Assembly (NCBI GenBank): GCA_017958935.1
Contig: JAGDBR010000176.1
Location: 1 to 7,438 of the forward strand
Direction of reading: 5' to 3'
Source of the DNA: Lachnospiraceae bacterium
GTDB lineage: Bacteria; Bacillota_A; Clostridia; Lachnospirales; Lachnospiraceae
Length of the DNA: 7,438 nucleotides
Position 1 is the first letter of the stretch. Each line of letters begins with the position of its first letter. Below are positions 1-6,559 of this stretch, piece after piece. The notes beneath the pieces were generated by a model. That model had not been told where the DNA came from. It was given only the letters and a program-made list of their open reading frames with translations, and did not search any database. The position numbers and the translations under genes are program-made.

Positions 1-146
1 CTGCAGACTTTTTCCAGGATGTGCTCTATGAGCACCGCGGTCTTTCCGCTCCCTGCCGCAGCCGATACCAAGAGGTTTCCTTTCCGGGCATTGATGACCG
101 CCTTCTGCTCGTCTGTCCATTTTTCGCCGCTTTGCTGTCCGCTCAT
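1..146 (-). CDS. addA: AddA helicase-nuclease subunit, N-terminal fragment (cut by window edge)
   Basis: AddA is the motor and nuclease subunit of AddAB, the Gram-positive counterpart of RecBCD. It unwinds and resects double-strand DNA ends in the cytoplasm until Chi is met. Only the first 48 codons are visible, but they carry the family's N-terminal signature: a Q-motif-like WTDEQKAVI at residues 10-18, then Walker A in [12 protein letters not shown] around residues 28-39, as expected for a UvrD-like superfamily 1 helicase. The ATG at 146-144 sits one base after the addB stop, and a strong Shine-Dalgarno site lies inside the last addB codons, so the start is well supported. Gene order addB-addA is the usual Firmicute order. 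The identity is sure from motif plus context; the rest of the gene lies outside the window. Confidence 0.94.
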   Translation of the reverse strand, partial: MSGQQSGEKWTDEQKAVINARKGNLLVSAAAGSGKTAVLIEHILEKVC

Positions 147-147
147 A

Positions 148-3100
148 TCACACCTCCTTTCCCGCCGTTGTATCCGGTCCGTTGCTGCTGTCTGCGTTTG
201 GCGAGACACTCTCCCCTGCATTCAGGAGATCCTCCCGCGTCTTTGCCGTCATTTCCATTTCCTGATGGCCGGGAATGCGCGCATGATGTCCGCAGACCGC
301 CTTATATGCGCAGTATGTGCAGCCGTCGGCAGGCTTCGCGGCAATGCTGCCGCTGCTGATCTCCTCCGACAGCAGCTTTGCCTTATGTACCGCATACTCC
401 GCGATCCGATCGAGTTCTTCTCCGCTGAAAGAGTTGTTTTTGCCGTTTTTATGCAGCAGGCCTTTTGTCGTTAATGCGAGATGATTGGCGACCGTGGAAC
501 TATTTCCCAAGCCCATTTGACTGTCCGTCATGGAAAGGGCGCTGTCTTCAATGTTCGTAAAGCCCTCTAAACGCATATTTTGCAGGATGGCGCCCTCAAT
601 GTCTCCTGTCGTTCTGACTTTCTTCTGCTTATCAAGGTCAACCGCCTTGTCCTGCATAATATAATAATAAACGCCTGCGGGTACGATTTCTTTTCCCGGC
701 GCTCTTTCCTTCAGATGTTCCTCCGCAGCTCTTAAATAAAGCAGAAGCTGCAGCTGAAGACCGTAATAGATTTTTGTGAAATCAAGGACTTTGTTGCCGG
801 TCTTATAATCGATGACCCGCACATAGATCTTTCCGTCGTTTTCGCCTGAATCGATGCGGTCGATCCGGCCTTTAAGGGACAGCATCACGCCGTCGGAAAG
901 CGGCAGCGCAAAAGCCTTCAGTTTCCGGCTGTTGAACGGCACTTCGGTTTCCGTGTCTGTGAAGCCGCCTACTTTCCATTGATGCTGCAGCGTCTTCAAG
1001 GAGCGGTCTGTAACTTGCTCGACCCGGGATATCATGTACCGGTTCCGGTTTGAACTGCTGAACACGTCCGTGTCTTCGTTTTCAAGCACAATTCCTACAC
1101 TCTTTTGGACATATTTCATCCGATCACAGTCAGACAGCTCCGCCCAGTTCCGTTCCTCTTTTTTGGTAATATCAAAGAACGCTTTTACGCTGTTATGGAA
1201 CAGGGTGCCGAAGTCGCGGATATCTGCTTCGTAACGCTTCTGTTCCTGCAGGCAAATGCCGTAATCCAGAAAATGCTTGTATGGACAGCTTGCGTAGTTC
1301 TCCAGCCGTGAGACCGAATCTTCAAGTACTTCGCCGTACAGTTCCCGGGCAATGGCTTTATCTAACGGAGCCGCATCATAGCGATAGAATGCGCCCTCCA
1401 GGATGTTCTTCGCCCGTTCTCTGTCTTCGCCGAATGCCCAGGCATAATGCGAAGCAAGCGTTTCGATCCGCATAATCGCTTTCGCCTGTTCTTCGCCGCG
1501 AAGCGCCTCCGTGTCATTCTTCCCTTCCGCGTCGGCGCGGCGGTACTCCCGGAGCTCCTCCGCGAGCAGCCGGTAGACGGCCGGCTTCGTCGAGAGCAGG
1601 GCATCGCGCGGGGCGAACTTTTCGGCGCGGAGCGCCGTTTCGGCGGGTCTGCCGTCAGGCGTCCCGGGGCCCTTGAACACGGAGAGCAGTTCGCTGACCG
1701 CGAAGCCCGGCGTCAGGGAACTGCCGTCGTCACCCGTCAATGAATAAGACACCGTCAGCGTTTCCGACGGCAATGTCATCAGTAAGTACAGATAAAAGTG
1801 CGACTGGAAGGTCTCTTCCTTCGCGGTGTCGGCAAGCTTCAGGCCCTGTCCGCCCGCATCCTTTTCGATCTCCGCCAGCATCTCCCGGTCATGGTCGGTC
1901 AGGAGGCCGGCCCCGTCGCCGATGCGCGGGAGCAGGCCTTCGTTCGCGCCGAGCACGAACAGCTTTTTGATGCCGGTCAGGCGGGTCCGCATCAGATCGC
2001 CGACCACCAGCCGGTCCTTCGTCGGGGGCGCGAGCCGCAGCCCGGTCCCCGCGATGCCCGTGGCGAGGATGTCCGCGAATTCCTCATTCGTCAGCGTTTC
2101 GCCGCCGAGGATGCCTTCGATCTCCGTCAAAAGCTCCGACAGCAGCTCCGGCGCCGCCGCGTATTCGCGCGCCGTCTCGCCCTCGGCTTCCGCCGCAAGC
2201 GCTGCCATGCCTTCCTCCGCGTTCAGCACGCTCAGGCAGGCGCGCAAAGCGTCCAGCTTCTCGCTGACGGTCCCGGCTGCCTTGAAGGCGCCGGCAAAGG
2301 CAAGGAACGGCCCGAACACCGCTTCCCGGACGCGGTTCAGCTCCGGCAGGCGGCTATCGTCAAAGCCCTTGTACCTGCCCGTCCATTCTTTTTCATAGGC
2401 GCTTTTTCCGCGGAGGCCGCGCGCCAGCGCGTAATTCTCCGCTTCCAGCAGCTGCTCGCGCGTGCAGAGATCCGCCGCCCATTTCAGGACCAGCGGGTCC
2501 TTCAGGAGGCTGAAGACGTCGCGGAAATCGAAGTCGTTCTTCACGAGGACCGGCAGGCCCTTGACGAGCAGGAACAGCGGGTCGTTCAGCAATTCCTTCG
2601 TGCTGTCGATGAAGTACGGGATGCCCGCCTCGTTGAACTGCGCCTCGATCTCCTCGCGGAAGCCCTCGGGGTCGCCCGTCACGACGGCAATGTCTTTGTA
2701 GCGGTACGGGCGCGTGCCCGCGCCGTTTTCCGTGGCCTCTCCTGCCCCGGCTTCTCCCGCCGCGCCGTCCTCCCGGATCGCTGCGAGGATCTGCGACAGG
2801 GCGATCGCGACTTCTTCCTTTTTATCCTTCGCCCGGTAGATCCGGACGTTCCGGTGCTCTTCGACGGCCGCCGCGTCTTCTTCCGTCGGCTGCGGCTTCG
2901 GATAGCGGAACAGCGCCCGCTCGAGCTGCCGGATCTCGGGCGAGACCGCACGCGGACCTGCCGCGTCCGGCTCCCCGCTGCCGTCCCCGGCGCCTTCCAA
3001 AAGCCCCGGCTCCGCCGCGAAGATCTCCTCCGCCTTCAGGTTATGCGCTTCCCCGAGCTTTGCGGTTTCTTCCGTCATATGCGCGGACATGTAGAACAGA

Positions 3101-3831
3101 TCGTCCTTCCGGCGGTTCTCCCGAAGCGACGTCCCGGTCCCGAGCGTCACGCCCAGGACCACGCCCGCGCCATGCTCCAGCAGCGCGTCAATGACCTTGT
3201 ACTGCGGATGCGTGAAGCCCGTGTATCCGTCCAGCACGAAGACCGTTTCCTTCACCGGCGCCCAGTCGTTGATAACCGACGAAAGCAGCGTCAGCTTCTC
3301 CTCGGACAGCGCATAGTTCTCATGAAGCAGCGAAAGATACGCTTTGTAGATGACGTGGATGTCCTTCAGCTTCTGCTTCAGTCCCGGCTCCGTGACCTTT
3401 TCGGCGCTCTCTTCGAGCGTCTTTTCGTCCACATTGTACTGGGACAGCTCGGACATCACGGATTTCAGTTCTTCCAGGAAGCCGATCCGCCGCGCCTTGC
3501 CCTTCAGCCGGACGAGCTCGCCCTCATGGCGGGACACGGTCAGTTTGAGCAGCATCAGCTTGCCGTTCTCGGACAGGACGTTCTTCGTGTTCACCTTCAT
3601 CTCGTCGAACACGCGGTGCGACAGGCGGTTGAACGTCAGGACGTCGATGTTGAACAGCGCATGGCGCGGATGCAGGTCGATCAGCGCCTGCTGCGTCGTC
3701 AGGCTCGCCTGCTCCGGCACGAGCAGGATGTACTGGCGCTCCGGATGCGCTTCCGCCTCCCGGACGACCAGCCGGTAGATCTTTTCGGTTTTGTCGGAAA
3801 TACTGCTGCCAATGATGAATCGGAGGCCCAT
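148..3831 (-). CDS. addB: AddB helicase-nuclease subunit (ATP-dependent deoxyribonuclease subunit B)
   Basis: AddB partners AddA in double-strand-break processing. It supplies the second nuclease and, by family knowledge, the Chi-recognition scaffold. From the ATG at 3831 the protein has 1227 residues, slightly long for the family. The N-terminus has the AddB signature ([36 protein letters not shown]). The C-terminus carries a RecB-type nuclease: H879 (in FGTLFHNS), D991 (in GRIDRID), D1008-Y-K1010 (in VIDYKTG) and [10 protein letters not shown]. It also has the four cysteines of the AddB iron-sulphur staple: C849 (SCPYKHF) and C1171-x2-C1174-x5-C1180. Odd points: Walker A is degenerate (G8-SSIS-D13-K14-T15), Ala/Gly/Glu-rich inserts lie near residues 272-296 and 355-375, and GC and codon use change sharply within the gene. 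A TTG at 3846 could extend it by five residues, but that stretch is itself the ribosome site. Confidence 0.97.
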   Translation of the reverse strand: MGLRFIIGSSISDKTEKIYRLVVREAEAHPERQYILLVPEQASLTTQQALIDLHPRHALFNIDVLTFNRLSHRVFDEMKVNTKNVLSENGKLMLLKLTVSRHEGELVRLKGKARRIGFLEELKSVMSELSQYNVDEKTLEESAEKVTEPGLKQKLKDIHVIYKAYLSLLHENYALSEEKLTLLSSVINDWAPVKETVFVLDGYTGFTHPQYKVIDALLEHGAGVVLGVTLGTGTSLRENRRKDDLFYMSAHMTEETAKLGEAHNLKAEEIFAAEPGLLEGAGDGSGEPDAAGPRAVSPEIRQLERALFRYPKPQPTEEDAAAVEEHRNVRIYRAKDKKEEVAIALSQILAAIREDGAAGEAGAGEATENGAGTRPYRYKDIAVVTGDPEGFREEIEAQFNEAGIPYFIDSTKELLNDPLFLLVKGLPVLVKNDFDFRDVFSLLKDPLVLKWAADLCTREQLLEAENYALARGLRGKSAYEKEWTGRYKGFDDSRLPELNRVREAVFGPFLAFAGAFKAAGTVSEKLDALRACLSVLNAEEGMAALAAEAEGETAREYAAAPELLSELLTEIEGILGGETLTNEEFADILATGIAGTGLRLAPPTKDRLVVGDLMRTRLTGIKKLFVLGANEGLLPRIGDGAGLLTDHDREMLAEIEKDAGGQGLKLADTAKEETFQSHFYLYLLMTLPSETLTVSYSLTGDDGSSLTPGFAVSELLSVFKGPGTPDGRPAETALRAEKFAPRDALLSTKPAVYRLLAEELREYRRADAEGKNDTEALRGEEQAKAIMRIETLASHYAWAFGEDRERAKNILEGAFYRYDAAPLDKAIARELYGEVLEDSVSRLENYASCPYKHFLDYGICLQEQKRYEADIRDFGTLFHNSVKAFFDITKKEERNWAELSDCDRMKYVQKSVGIVLENEDTDVFSSSNRNRYMISRVEQVTDRSLKTLQHQWKVGGFTDTETEVPFNSRKLKAFALPLSDGVMLSLKGRIDRIDSGENDGKIYVRVIDYKTGNKVLDFTKIYYGLQLQLLLYLRAAEEHLKERAPGKEIVPAGVYYYIMQDKAVDLDKQKKVRTTGDIEGAILQNMRLEGFTNIEDSALSMTDSQMGLGNSSTVANHLALTTKGLLHKNGKNNSFSGEELDRIAEYAVHKAKLLSEEISSGSIAAKPADGCTYCAYKAVCGHHARIPGHQEMEMTAKTREDLLNAGESVSPNADSSNGPDTTAGKEV
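151..160 (-). promoter_or_regulatory. addA ribosome binding site inside the addB 3' end
   Basis: The minus strand reads AAAGGAGGTG just before the addB stop TGA. It is a near-perfect anti-16S match, 4 bases from the addA ATG if the final G is counted and about 6 from the GGAGG core. The same bases encode the last AddB residues (Lys-Glu-Val). The site therefore fixes the addA start and implies coupled translation of the two subunits. Confidence 0.85.
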
Positions 3832-3835
3832 CTTT

Positions 3836-3844
3836 TCCTTCTCC
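3836..3844 (-). promoter_or_regulatory. addB ribosome binding site, decides the ATG start
   Basis: The minus strand reads GGAGAAGGA, followed by AAAG and the ATG at 3831. This purine-rich site would lie inside the coding frame if the upstream TTG at 3846 were the start, so the ATG is preferred. It follows the stop of the upstream gene (TAA at 3855-3853) by only 8 bases, consistent with one operon. Confidence 0.75.
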
Positions 3845-3852
3845 AAGTGTCT

Positions 3853-4182
3853 TTATTTCACGGGCCGGGCGTATTTGTACTCGCCCGGGATGTAGCGGAT
3901 GCGGAGCTTTTCGCCCTGCCGGAACTCCTGCACCGAGTTCATGCTCATCACGCTCTCGTGCAGTTCGCCTTTCTCATCCCTGTATTCCACGTACGTGGTA
4001 TAGGTGTCGCCGGAATCCGCGCTACAGTCGTGTTCGACCCTCGTCACGACGCCGTCCGCCGTGATCCCTTCACGGTCGATCCGCTTCGCCTTTTTCATCA
4101 TATGGACGACATAGATCATGAACACCAGCAGAAAAGCGGCGCCGATGACCCATTCGAAATTCTGTGTCAGAAACTCTTTCAT
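3853..4182 (-). CDS. Small single-pass membrane protein, DUF3592-like
   Basis: The product is 109 residues. Residues 10-29 form one hydrophobic helix (FEWVIGAAFLLVFMIYVVHM), followed by the basic cluster KKAKR at 30-34. By the positive-inside rule this places the C-terminal domain in the cytoplasm. The rest looks like a small beta-rich domain (GVVTRVEHD, YTTYVEYRDEKGELHES, QGEKLRIRYIPGEY) with the pattern of DUF3592-type proteins, whose biochemical function is unknown. The assignment is by eye and tentative. The start at 4182 is chosen because AAAGGGG lies about 10 bases upstream and the open frame further upstream runs back through the promoter. It is the first gene after the 4249-4277 promoter, and its stop is 21 bases before the addB ATG, so it is probably co-transcribed with addBA. 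A functional link to DNA repair is not shown. Confidence 0.78.
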   Translation of the reverse strand: MKEFLTQNFEWVIGAAFLLVFMIYVVHMMKKAKRIDREGITADGVVTRVEHDCSADSGDTYTTYVEYRDEKGELHESVMSMNSVQEFRQGEKLRIRYIPGEYKYARPVK

Positions 4183-4248
4183 GATCGTTTTCCCCTTTGC
4201 TTCGGCCGGCGCTGCGCGGACAGTCCCGCCGCATACCGTACCGATTTT

Positions 4249-4277
4249 ATTATACCCTATCGCCGGCCGATTATCAA
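4249..4277 (-). promoter_or_regulatory. Sigma-A type promoter for the membrane protein-addB-addA operon
   Basis: The minus strand reads TTGATA (4277-4272), a 17-base spacer, then TATAAT (4254-4249). That is 5/6 plus 6/6 matches to consensus at ideal spacing. Transcription should start near 4242, leaving a leader of about 60 bases before the ATG at 4182. The spacer contains the inverted repeat ATCG-CCGGC-CGAT (4259-4271), a possible operator. This inference comes from sequence only. Confidence 0.85.
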
Positions 4278-4287
4278 TCGGACGCGT

Positions 4288-4374
4288 CTTCGTTTTCCGG
4301 TCCCGCAGCCCGGCTTTCCGCGGTCTGCAGCTCCGTTTTCCGCAGCCCTGCGCTTCGTTTTCCGGCAGCGCCGC
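4288..4374. repeat. Four tandem degenerate 21-22 bp repeats between divergent promoters
   Basis: The units are 4288-4308 (21 bases), 4309-4330, 4331-4352 and 4353-4374 (22 bases each). Each begins with C, C/T, C/T, C/G and carries a core of CGTTTTCCG, or GGCTTTCCG in unit 2. Three of the four end in GCAG or GCG. The CCG ending the core falls at 4299, 4320, 4342 and 4364, so the spacing is 21, 22 and 22 bases. A fifth, broken core (CTTTCGCCG) follows at 4374-4382. The period is close to two helical turns, which places every T-tract on one face of the DNA. The array starts 11 bases upstream of the minus -35 and ends 17 bases before the plus -35. It could be a binding-site array, curved DNA or a simple decaying tandem repeat. 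Confidence 0.8.
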
Positions 4375-4391
4375 TTTCGCCGAAGGTCCTG

Positions 4392-4420
4392 ATGACAAAA
4401 CGGCTTGTCCGTGCTATGAT
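4392..4420 (+). promoter_or_regulatory. Extended -10 promoter for the TSCPD gene-murG operon
   Basis: The plus strand reads ATGACA (4392-4397), a 17-base spacer, then TATGAT (4415-4420). Both hexamers match 5/6 of the sigma-A consensus, and TGC immediately before the -10 makes it an extended -10. The start would fall near 4427, right at the first leader hairpin. It is divergent from the minus-strand operon promoter. Confidence 0.75.
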
Positions 4421-4425
4421 AATAA

Positions 4426-4496
4426 GCGGCCGGAAAGCCGGCCGCACATGAAAACAGCCGGGGATCCCCGGCGAAAAACGGCCGGCCATTCCCGGC
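4426..4496 (+). promoter_or_regulatory. Leader with three GC-rich hairpins before the TSCPD gene
   Basis: Three inverted repeats follow the predicted transcription start. The first, 4426-4445, has an 8-bp perfect stem GCGGCCGG/CCGGCCGC around AAAG. The second, 4457-4472, is the perfect palindrome GCCGGGGATCCCCGGC. The third, 4481-4496, has the 5-bp stem GCCGG/CCGGC around a 6-base loop. No T-run follows any of them, so they do not look like intrinsic terminators. They may stabilise the 5' end, bind a protein as RNA, or act as a DNA operator at the start site. No known riboswitch class is recognised. Confidence 0.6.
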
Positions 4497-4520
4497 AGAG
4501 CAAAGCAAGAGGTATACGAT

Positions 4521-4778
4521 ATGTACAGGTATAAAACGTTCGGGACCTGCGCCCGCGCGATCGAACTTGAAGTGGACGGAAACAAGGTCCGGCAGGTGCG
4601 CTTCATCGGCGGCTGCATGGGGAACACCCAGGGCGTCGCGGCCCTCGTGCAGGGCATGGAGGTCGACGAGGCGATCCGCCGCCTGAAAGGCATTCAGTGC
4701 GGGAATAAGGGCACGTCCTGCCCGGACCAGCTCGCCCGCGCACTGGAAGAATACAAGACCCGGGCGGTCATGGCATGA
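4521..4778 (+). CDS. TSCPD domain-containing protein (TIGR03905-like)
   Basis: The product is an 85-residue, probably cytoplasmic protein of unknown function. It has the TSCPD motif at residues 65-69 (in CGNKGTSCPDQLA) and the family's other conserved stretches (YKTFGTCARAIELEV, VRFIGGCMGNTQGVAALVQGM). Its length equals that of the stand-alone clostridial family, and related domains occur at the C-terminus of some ribonucleotide reductases. Four cysteines (C10, C32, C60, C67) lie in the conserved stretches and could bind metal or form a redox site; that is inference. The start is supported by AAGAGGT at 4507-4513, seven bases before the ATG. Its stop overlaps the murG start (ATGA at 4775-4778), so the two are translationally coupled and share the promoter at 4392-4420. 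Confidence 0.92.
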   Translation: MYRYKTFGTCARAIELEVDGNKVRQVRFIGGCMGNTQGVAALVQGMEVDEAIRRLKGIQCGNKGTSCPDQLARALEEYKTRAVMA

Positions 4779-5944
4779 GCCCGCGCATCGTGCTGACCGG
4801 CGGCGGCACCGCCGGCCATGTGACCCCGAATCTCGCGCTGCTGCCGGGCCTCCGCGCGCGCGGCTTCGAGATCCTGTACATCGGGTCGCTCGAAGGCATT
4901 GAAAAAGGACTGATGGAGCAGGCCGGGGTCGAATACCGCGGCATCCCGACGGGCAAGTTCCGCCGCTACAGCGGCGTCGCGACGATCCGGAAGGCCGGGA
5001 ACATCTTCCAGGGCTTCTATGAGGCCGCGAAGGAGCGGCGCGAGGTCGACCGGCTGAACCGGAAAGACCTCGGGAACGTCGCGAAGGGCCGCGAGGAAGC
5101 ACTGGCGCTGATCCGCGATTTCGCGCCGGACATCGTCTTTTCGAAGGGCGGATACGTCTCCGTTCCGGTCGTGTCGGCCGCGCACAAGCTCGGCATCCCG
5201 GCGATCATCCACGAATCCGACATGACGCCTGGTCTCGCGAACCGGCTGGTCTTCCGCTACGCGGAGAAGATCTGCTGCAATTTCCCGGAGACGCTTTCGT
5301 TCCTGCCGCGCGAAAAGGGCATCCTTTCGGGCTCCCCGATCCGGGACGAGCTGCGCTCGGGCAGCCGCGAAAAAGGGCTTGAATTCGCCGGTTTCAGCGG
5401 CGAGAAGCCGGTCCTTTTGATGATCGGCGGCTCCATGGGCGCGCGGAAGCTGAACGACGCCCTCCGGAAGGCGCTCGACAGCCTCCTCCCCGATTTCGAC
5501 GTCATCCATCTGTGCGGCAAGGGCAATCTCGACGAGACCCTTGCCGGCCGTGCGGGCTACGTACAATATGAGTACATCAGCGAAGAGCTGAAGGACCTGT
5601 TCGCGGCCGCGGACATCGTTTTTTCGCGCGCCGGGGCCAATGCGATCTGCGAGCTCCTCGCGCTGAAGAAACCGAACCTGCTGGTCCCGCTGTCGAAGGC
5701 GGCGAGCCGCGGCGACCAGATCCTGAACGCCCGTTCGTTCGAAAAGCAGGGATTTTCGATGGTCATCGAGGAAGAGCAGCTGACGCCTGCCGTCCTCTCG
5801 GACGCGCTGCACCGGCTTTATGAGACCCGCGCGCAGTATGTGACCGCGATGGAGCAGAGCGCGCAGCAAAGCGGCGTCGACGTGATCCTCGGGCTTATCG
5901 ACGGGCTGACGAAACGTGAAGGCGCTGCCGGCATCGGTGAATGA
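4775..5944 (+). CDS. murG: MurG, UDP-GlcNAc:undecaprenyl-PP-MurNAc-pentapeptide GlcNAc transferase
   Basis: MurG transfers GlcNAc from UDP-GlcNAc to lipid I to make lipid II, the last cytoplasmic-face step of peptidoglycan precursor synthesis. The GT-B signature is complete: Gly-rich loop GGGTAGHVTPN at 9-19, SKGGYVSVPVV at 123-133, HESDMTPGLANR at 146-157, a second Gly-rich loop GGSMGA at 218-223, and the nucleotide-sugar site SRAGANAICELLALKKPNLL at 284-303, followed by SRGDQILNARS at 311-321. At 389 residues it is longer than the usual 355-365. The extra length is mostly a highly charged insertion around residues 82-108, just before the APDIVFSKGG strand. The ATG overlaps the preceding stop and lacks a clear ribosome site of its own, so reinitiation is likely. 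No other dcw-cluster gene is nearby, which is common in clostridia. Confidence 0.98.
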   Translation: MSPRIVLTGGGTAGHVTPNLALLPGLRARGFEILYIGSLEGIEKGLMEQAGVEYRGIPTGKFRRYSGVATIRKAGNIFQGFYEAAKERREVDRLNRKDLGNVAKGREEALALIRDFAPDIVFSKGGYVSVPVVSAAHKLGIPAIIHESDMTPGLANRLVFRYAEKICCNFPETLSFLPREKGILSGSPIRDELRSGSREKGLEFAGFSGEKPVLLMIGGSMGARKLNDALRKALDSLLPDFDVIHLCGKGNLDETLAGRAGYVQYEYISEELKDLFAAADIVFSRAGANAICELLALKKPNLLVPLSKAASRGDQILNARSFEKQGFSMVIEEEQLTPAVLSDALHRLYETRAQYVTAMEQSAQQSGVDVILGLIDGLTKREGAAGIGE

Positions 5945-6001
5945 CGGATCTTGCAAAGCGTGCCGCAAAGGCCGTCACTGTGCGGGATCTGTAAGGTTTT
6001 T
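5945..6001 (+). terminator. Possible weak terminator after murG
   Basis: Bases 5945-5954 (CGGATCTTGC) can pair with 5982-5991 (GCGGGATCTG) over 10 positions, three of them G-U, around a 27-base loop. A five-T run follows at 5997-6001 after a five-base gap. The long loop, wobble pairs and gap make this a weak candidate, but it lies directly after the murG stop and before a new promoter. Confidence 0.4.
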
Positions 6002-6022
6002 GTATGAATTTACAAAAAAGCA

Positions 6023-6048
6023 TTGAATAAAACAGGGGGGTGTATAAT
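6023..6048 (+). promoter_or_regulatory. Probable promoter for the 6089 membrane-protein gene
   Basis: A perfect TATAAT lies at 6043-6048. The best -35 match, TTGAAT at 6023-6028, is only 14 bases away, which is short; at 16 bases the hexamer is the poorer CATTGA. The spacer contains six G in a row (6035-6040). The -10 is convincing, while the -35 is uncertain and an activator may be needed. The start would be near 6055, about 35 bases before the ATG. Confidence 0.55.
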
Positions 6049-6088
6049 AGGATCAGAAGGACAGAACTGTTCACGTTGAGGGGGCATA

Positions 6089-6559
6089 ATGATGGAACAG
6101 ACATTTTTTTACCTGTGGGACCTGATGGGTTTCGGCCTCGGCGGATGGAAAATGTATCTGTGGATGGCCCTGATCCTGGCGGCAATGCTCCTGCCTGCGG
6201 ACCTGCTCTCCCTTCTGATCCTGCGTTCGATCGGCTATGATACGAAAAGCAGGGAGAAGGTCTCTTTCCTGATCGAGATCTATACGGCATGGTTGTTCGG
6301 CTGCGGTCTGGCATCCATCGTCGCGCACGCGGCGATCGGCATTCAAGCCGGAGAAGCCCTGCCTTGGATGCCCTACTGGGGGATCCTGATCGCCGCCGTT
6401 TGCGGCATCGCGCTCAGTGCCTTGCTCCTGCTTGTGGAGCTCGCTTATTCCAGGCGGCTGAGTGAGGCCTTCACGGCGGAAGAAAAGAAGAAGCTCCGCT
6501 TCAGCCTGCTGCTCGGCTGTCCATGGTTCCTGCTGCTGCCGGTGCGCATCCCGCTCTGA
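6089..6559 (+). CDS. Hypothetical four-helix integral membrane protein
   Basis: I do not recognise this family. The 156-residue product has four hydrophobic stretches, near residues 22-46, 60-84, 95-119 and 136-152, the first containing Asp38 after Pro36. A short charged loop (GYDTKSREK, 49-57) lies between helices 1 and 2, and a basic/acidic loop (SRRLSEAFTAEEKKKLR, 121-137) between 3 and 4. It has no signal peptidase site and few soluble residues. The start has GAGGGGG at 6078-6084 just upstream. A second ATG at 6092 is equally spaced and cannot be excluded. It has its own promoter and ends in a convergent arrangement with the HIT gene, so it appears monocistronic. The stop is followed directly by degenerate 20-bp repeats. 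Confidence 0.78.
   Translation: MMEQTFFYLWDLMGFGLGGWKMYLWMALILAAMLLPADLLSLLILRSIGYDTKSREKVSFLIEIYTAWLFGCGLASIVAHAAIGIQAGEALPWMPYWGILIAAVCGIALSALLLLVELAYSRRLSEAFTAEEKKKLRFSLLLGCPWFLLLPVRIPL

Noticed and set aside
3832..3846. TTG at 3846 as the addB start
   Set aside because: Those codons are the ribosome site itself (GGAGAAGGA), and family proteins begin at the MGLRF-type sequence encoded from 3831.
4288..4374. CRISPR array as an explanation of the 22-bp repeats
   Set aside because: The units abut without spacers, are degenerate, and no cas gene is near.
1798..4392. An open frame of 864 codons on the plus strand, antisense to addB
   Set aside because: It is aligned codon-for-codon with addB, so it stays open only because addB avoids TTA, CTA and TCA there. 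The protein is Arg/Gln/Leu-rich without motifs and runs through a promoter.
4426..4496. Riboswitch or transcription attenuator in the leader
   Set aside because: No known conserved aptamer core is recognisable, and no hairpin is followed by a T-run.
4448..4534. A possible 28-codon upstream reading frame in the TSCPD leader, overlapping its start
   Set aside because: No ribosome site precedes the ATG, and it lies in the hairpin region. The frame has no informative codon pattern, so attenuation by a leader peptide is not supported.
4257..5102. A minus-strand open frame of 281 codons across the control region
   Set aside because: It covers two promoters, the repeat array and the TSCPD gene in antisense, and its protein is low-complexity Arg/Ser/Pro sequence typical of GC-rich shadow frames.
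4694..5968. An open frame of 424 codons on the minus strand, antisense to murG
   Set aside because: It is again codon-aligned with a real gene, murG, that avoids the same three codons. No domain is visible and it has no ribosome site or promoter.
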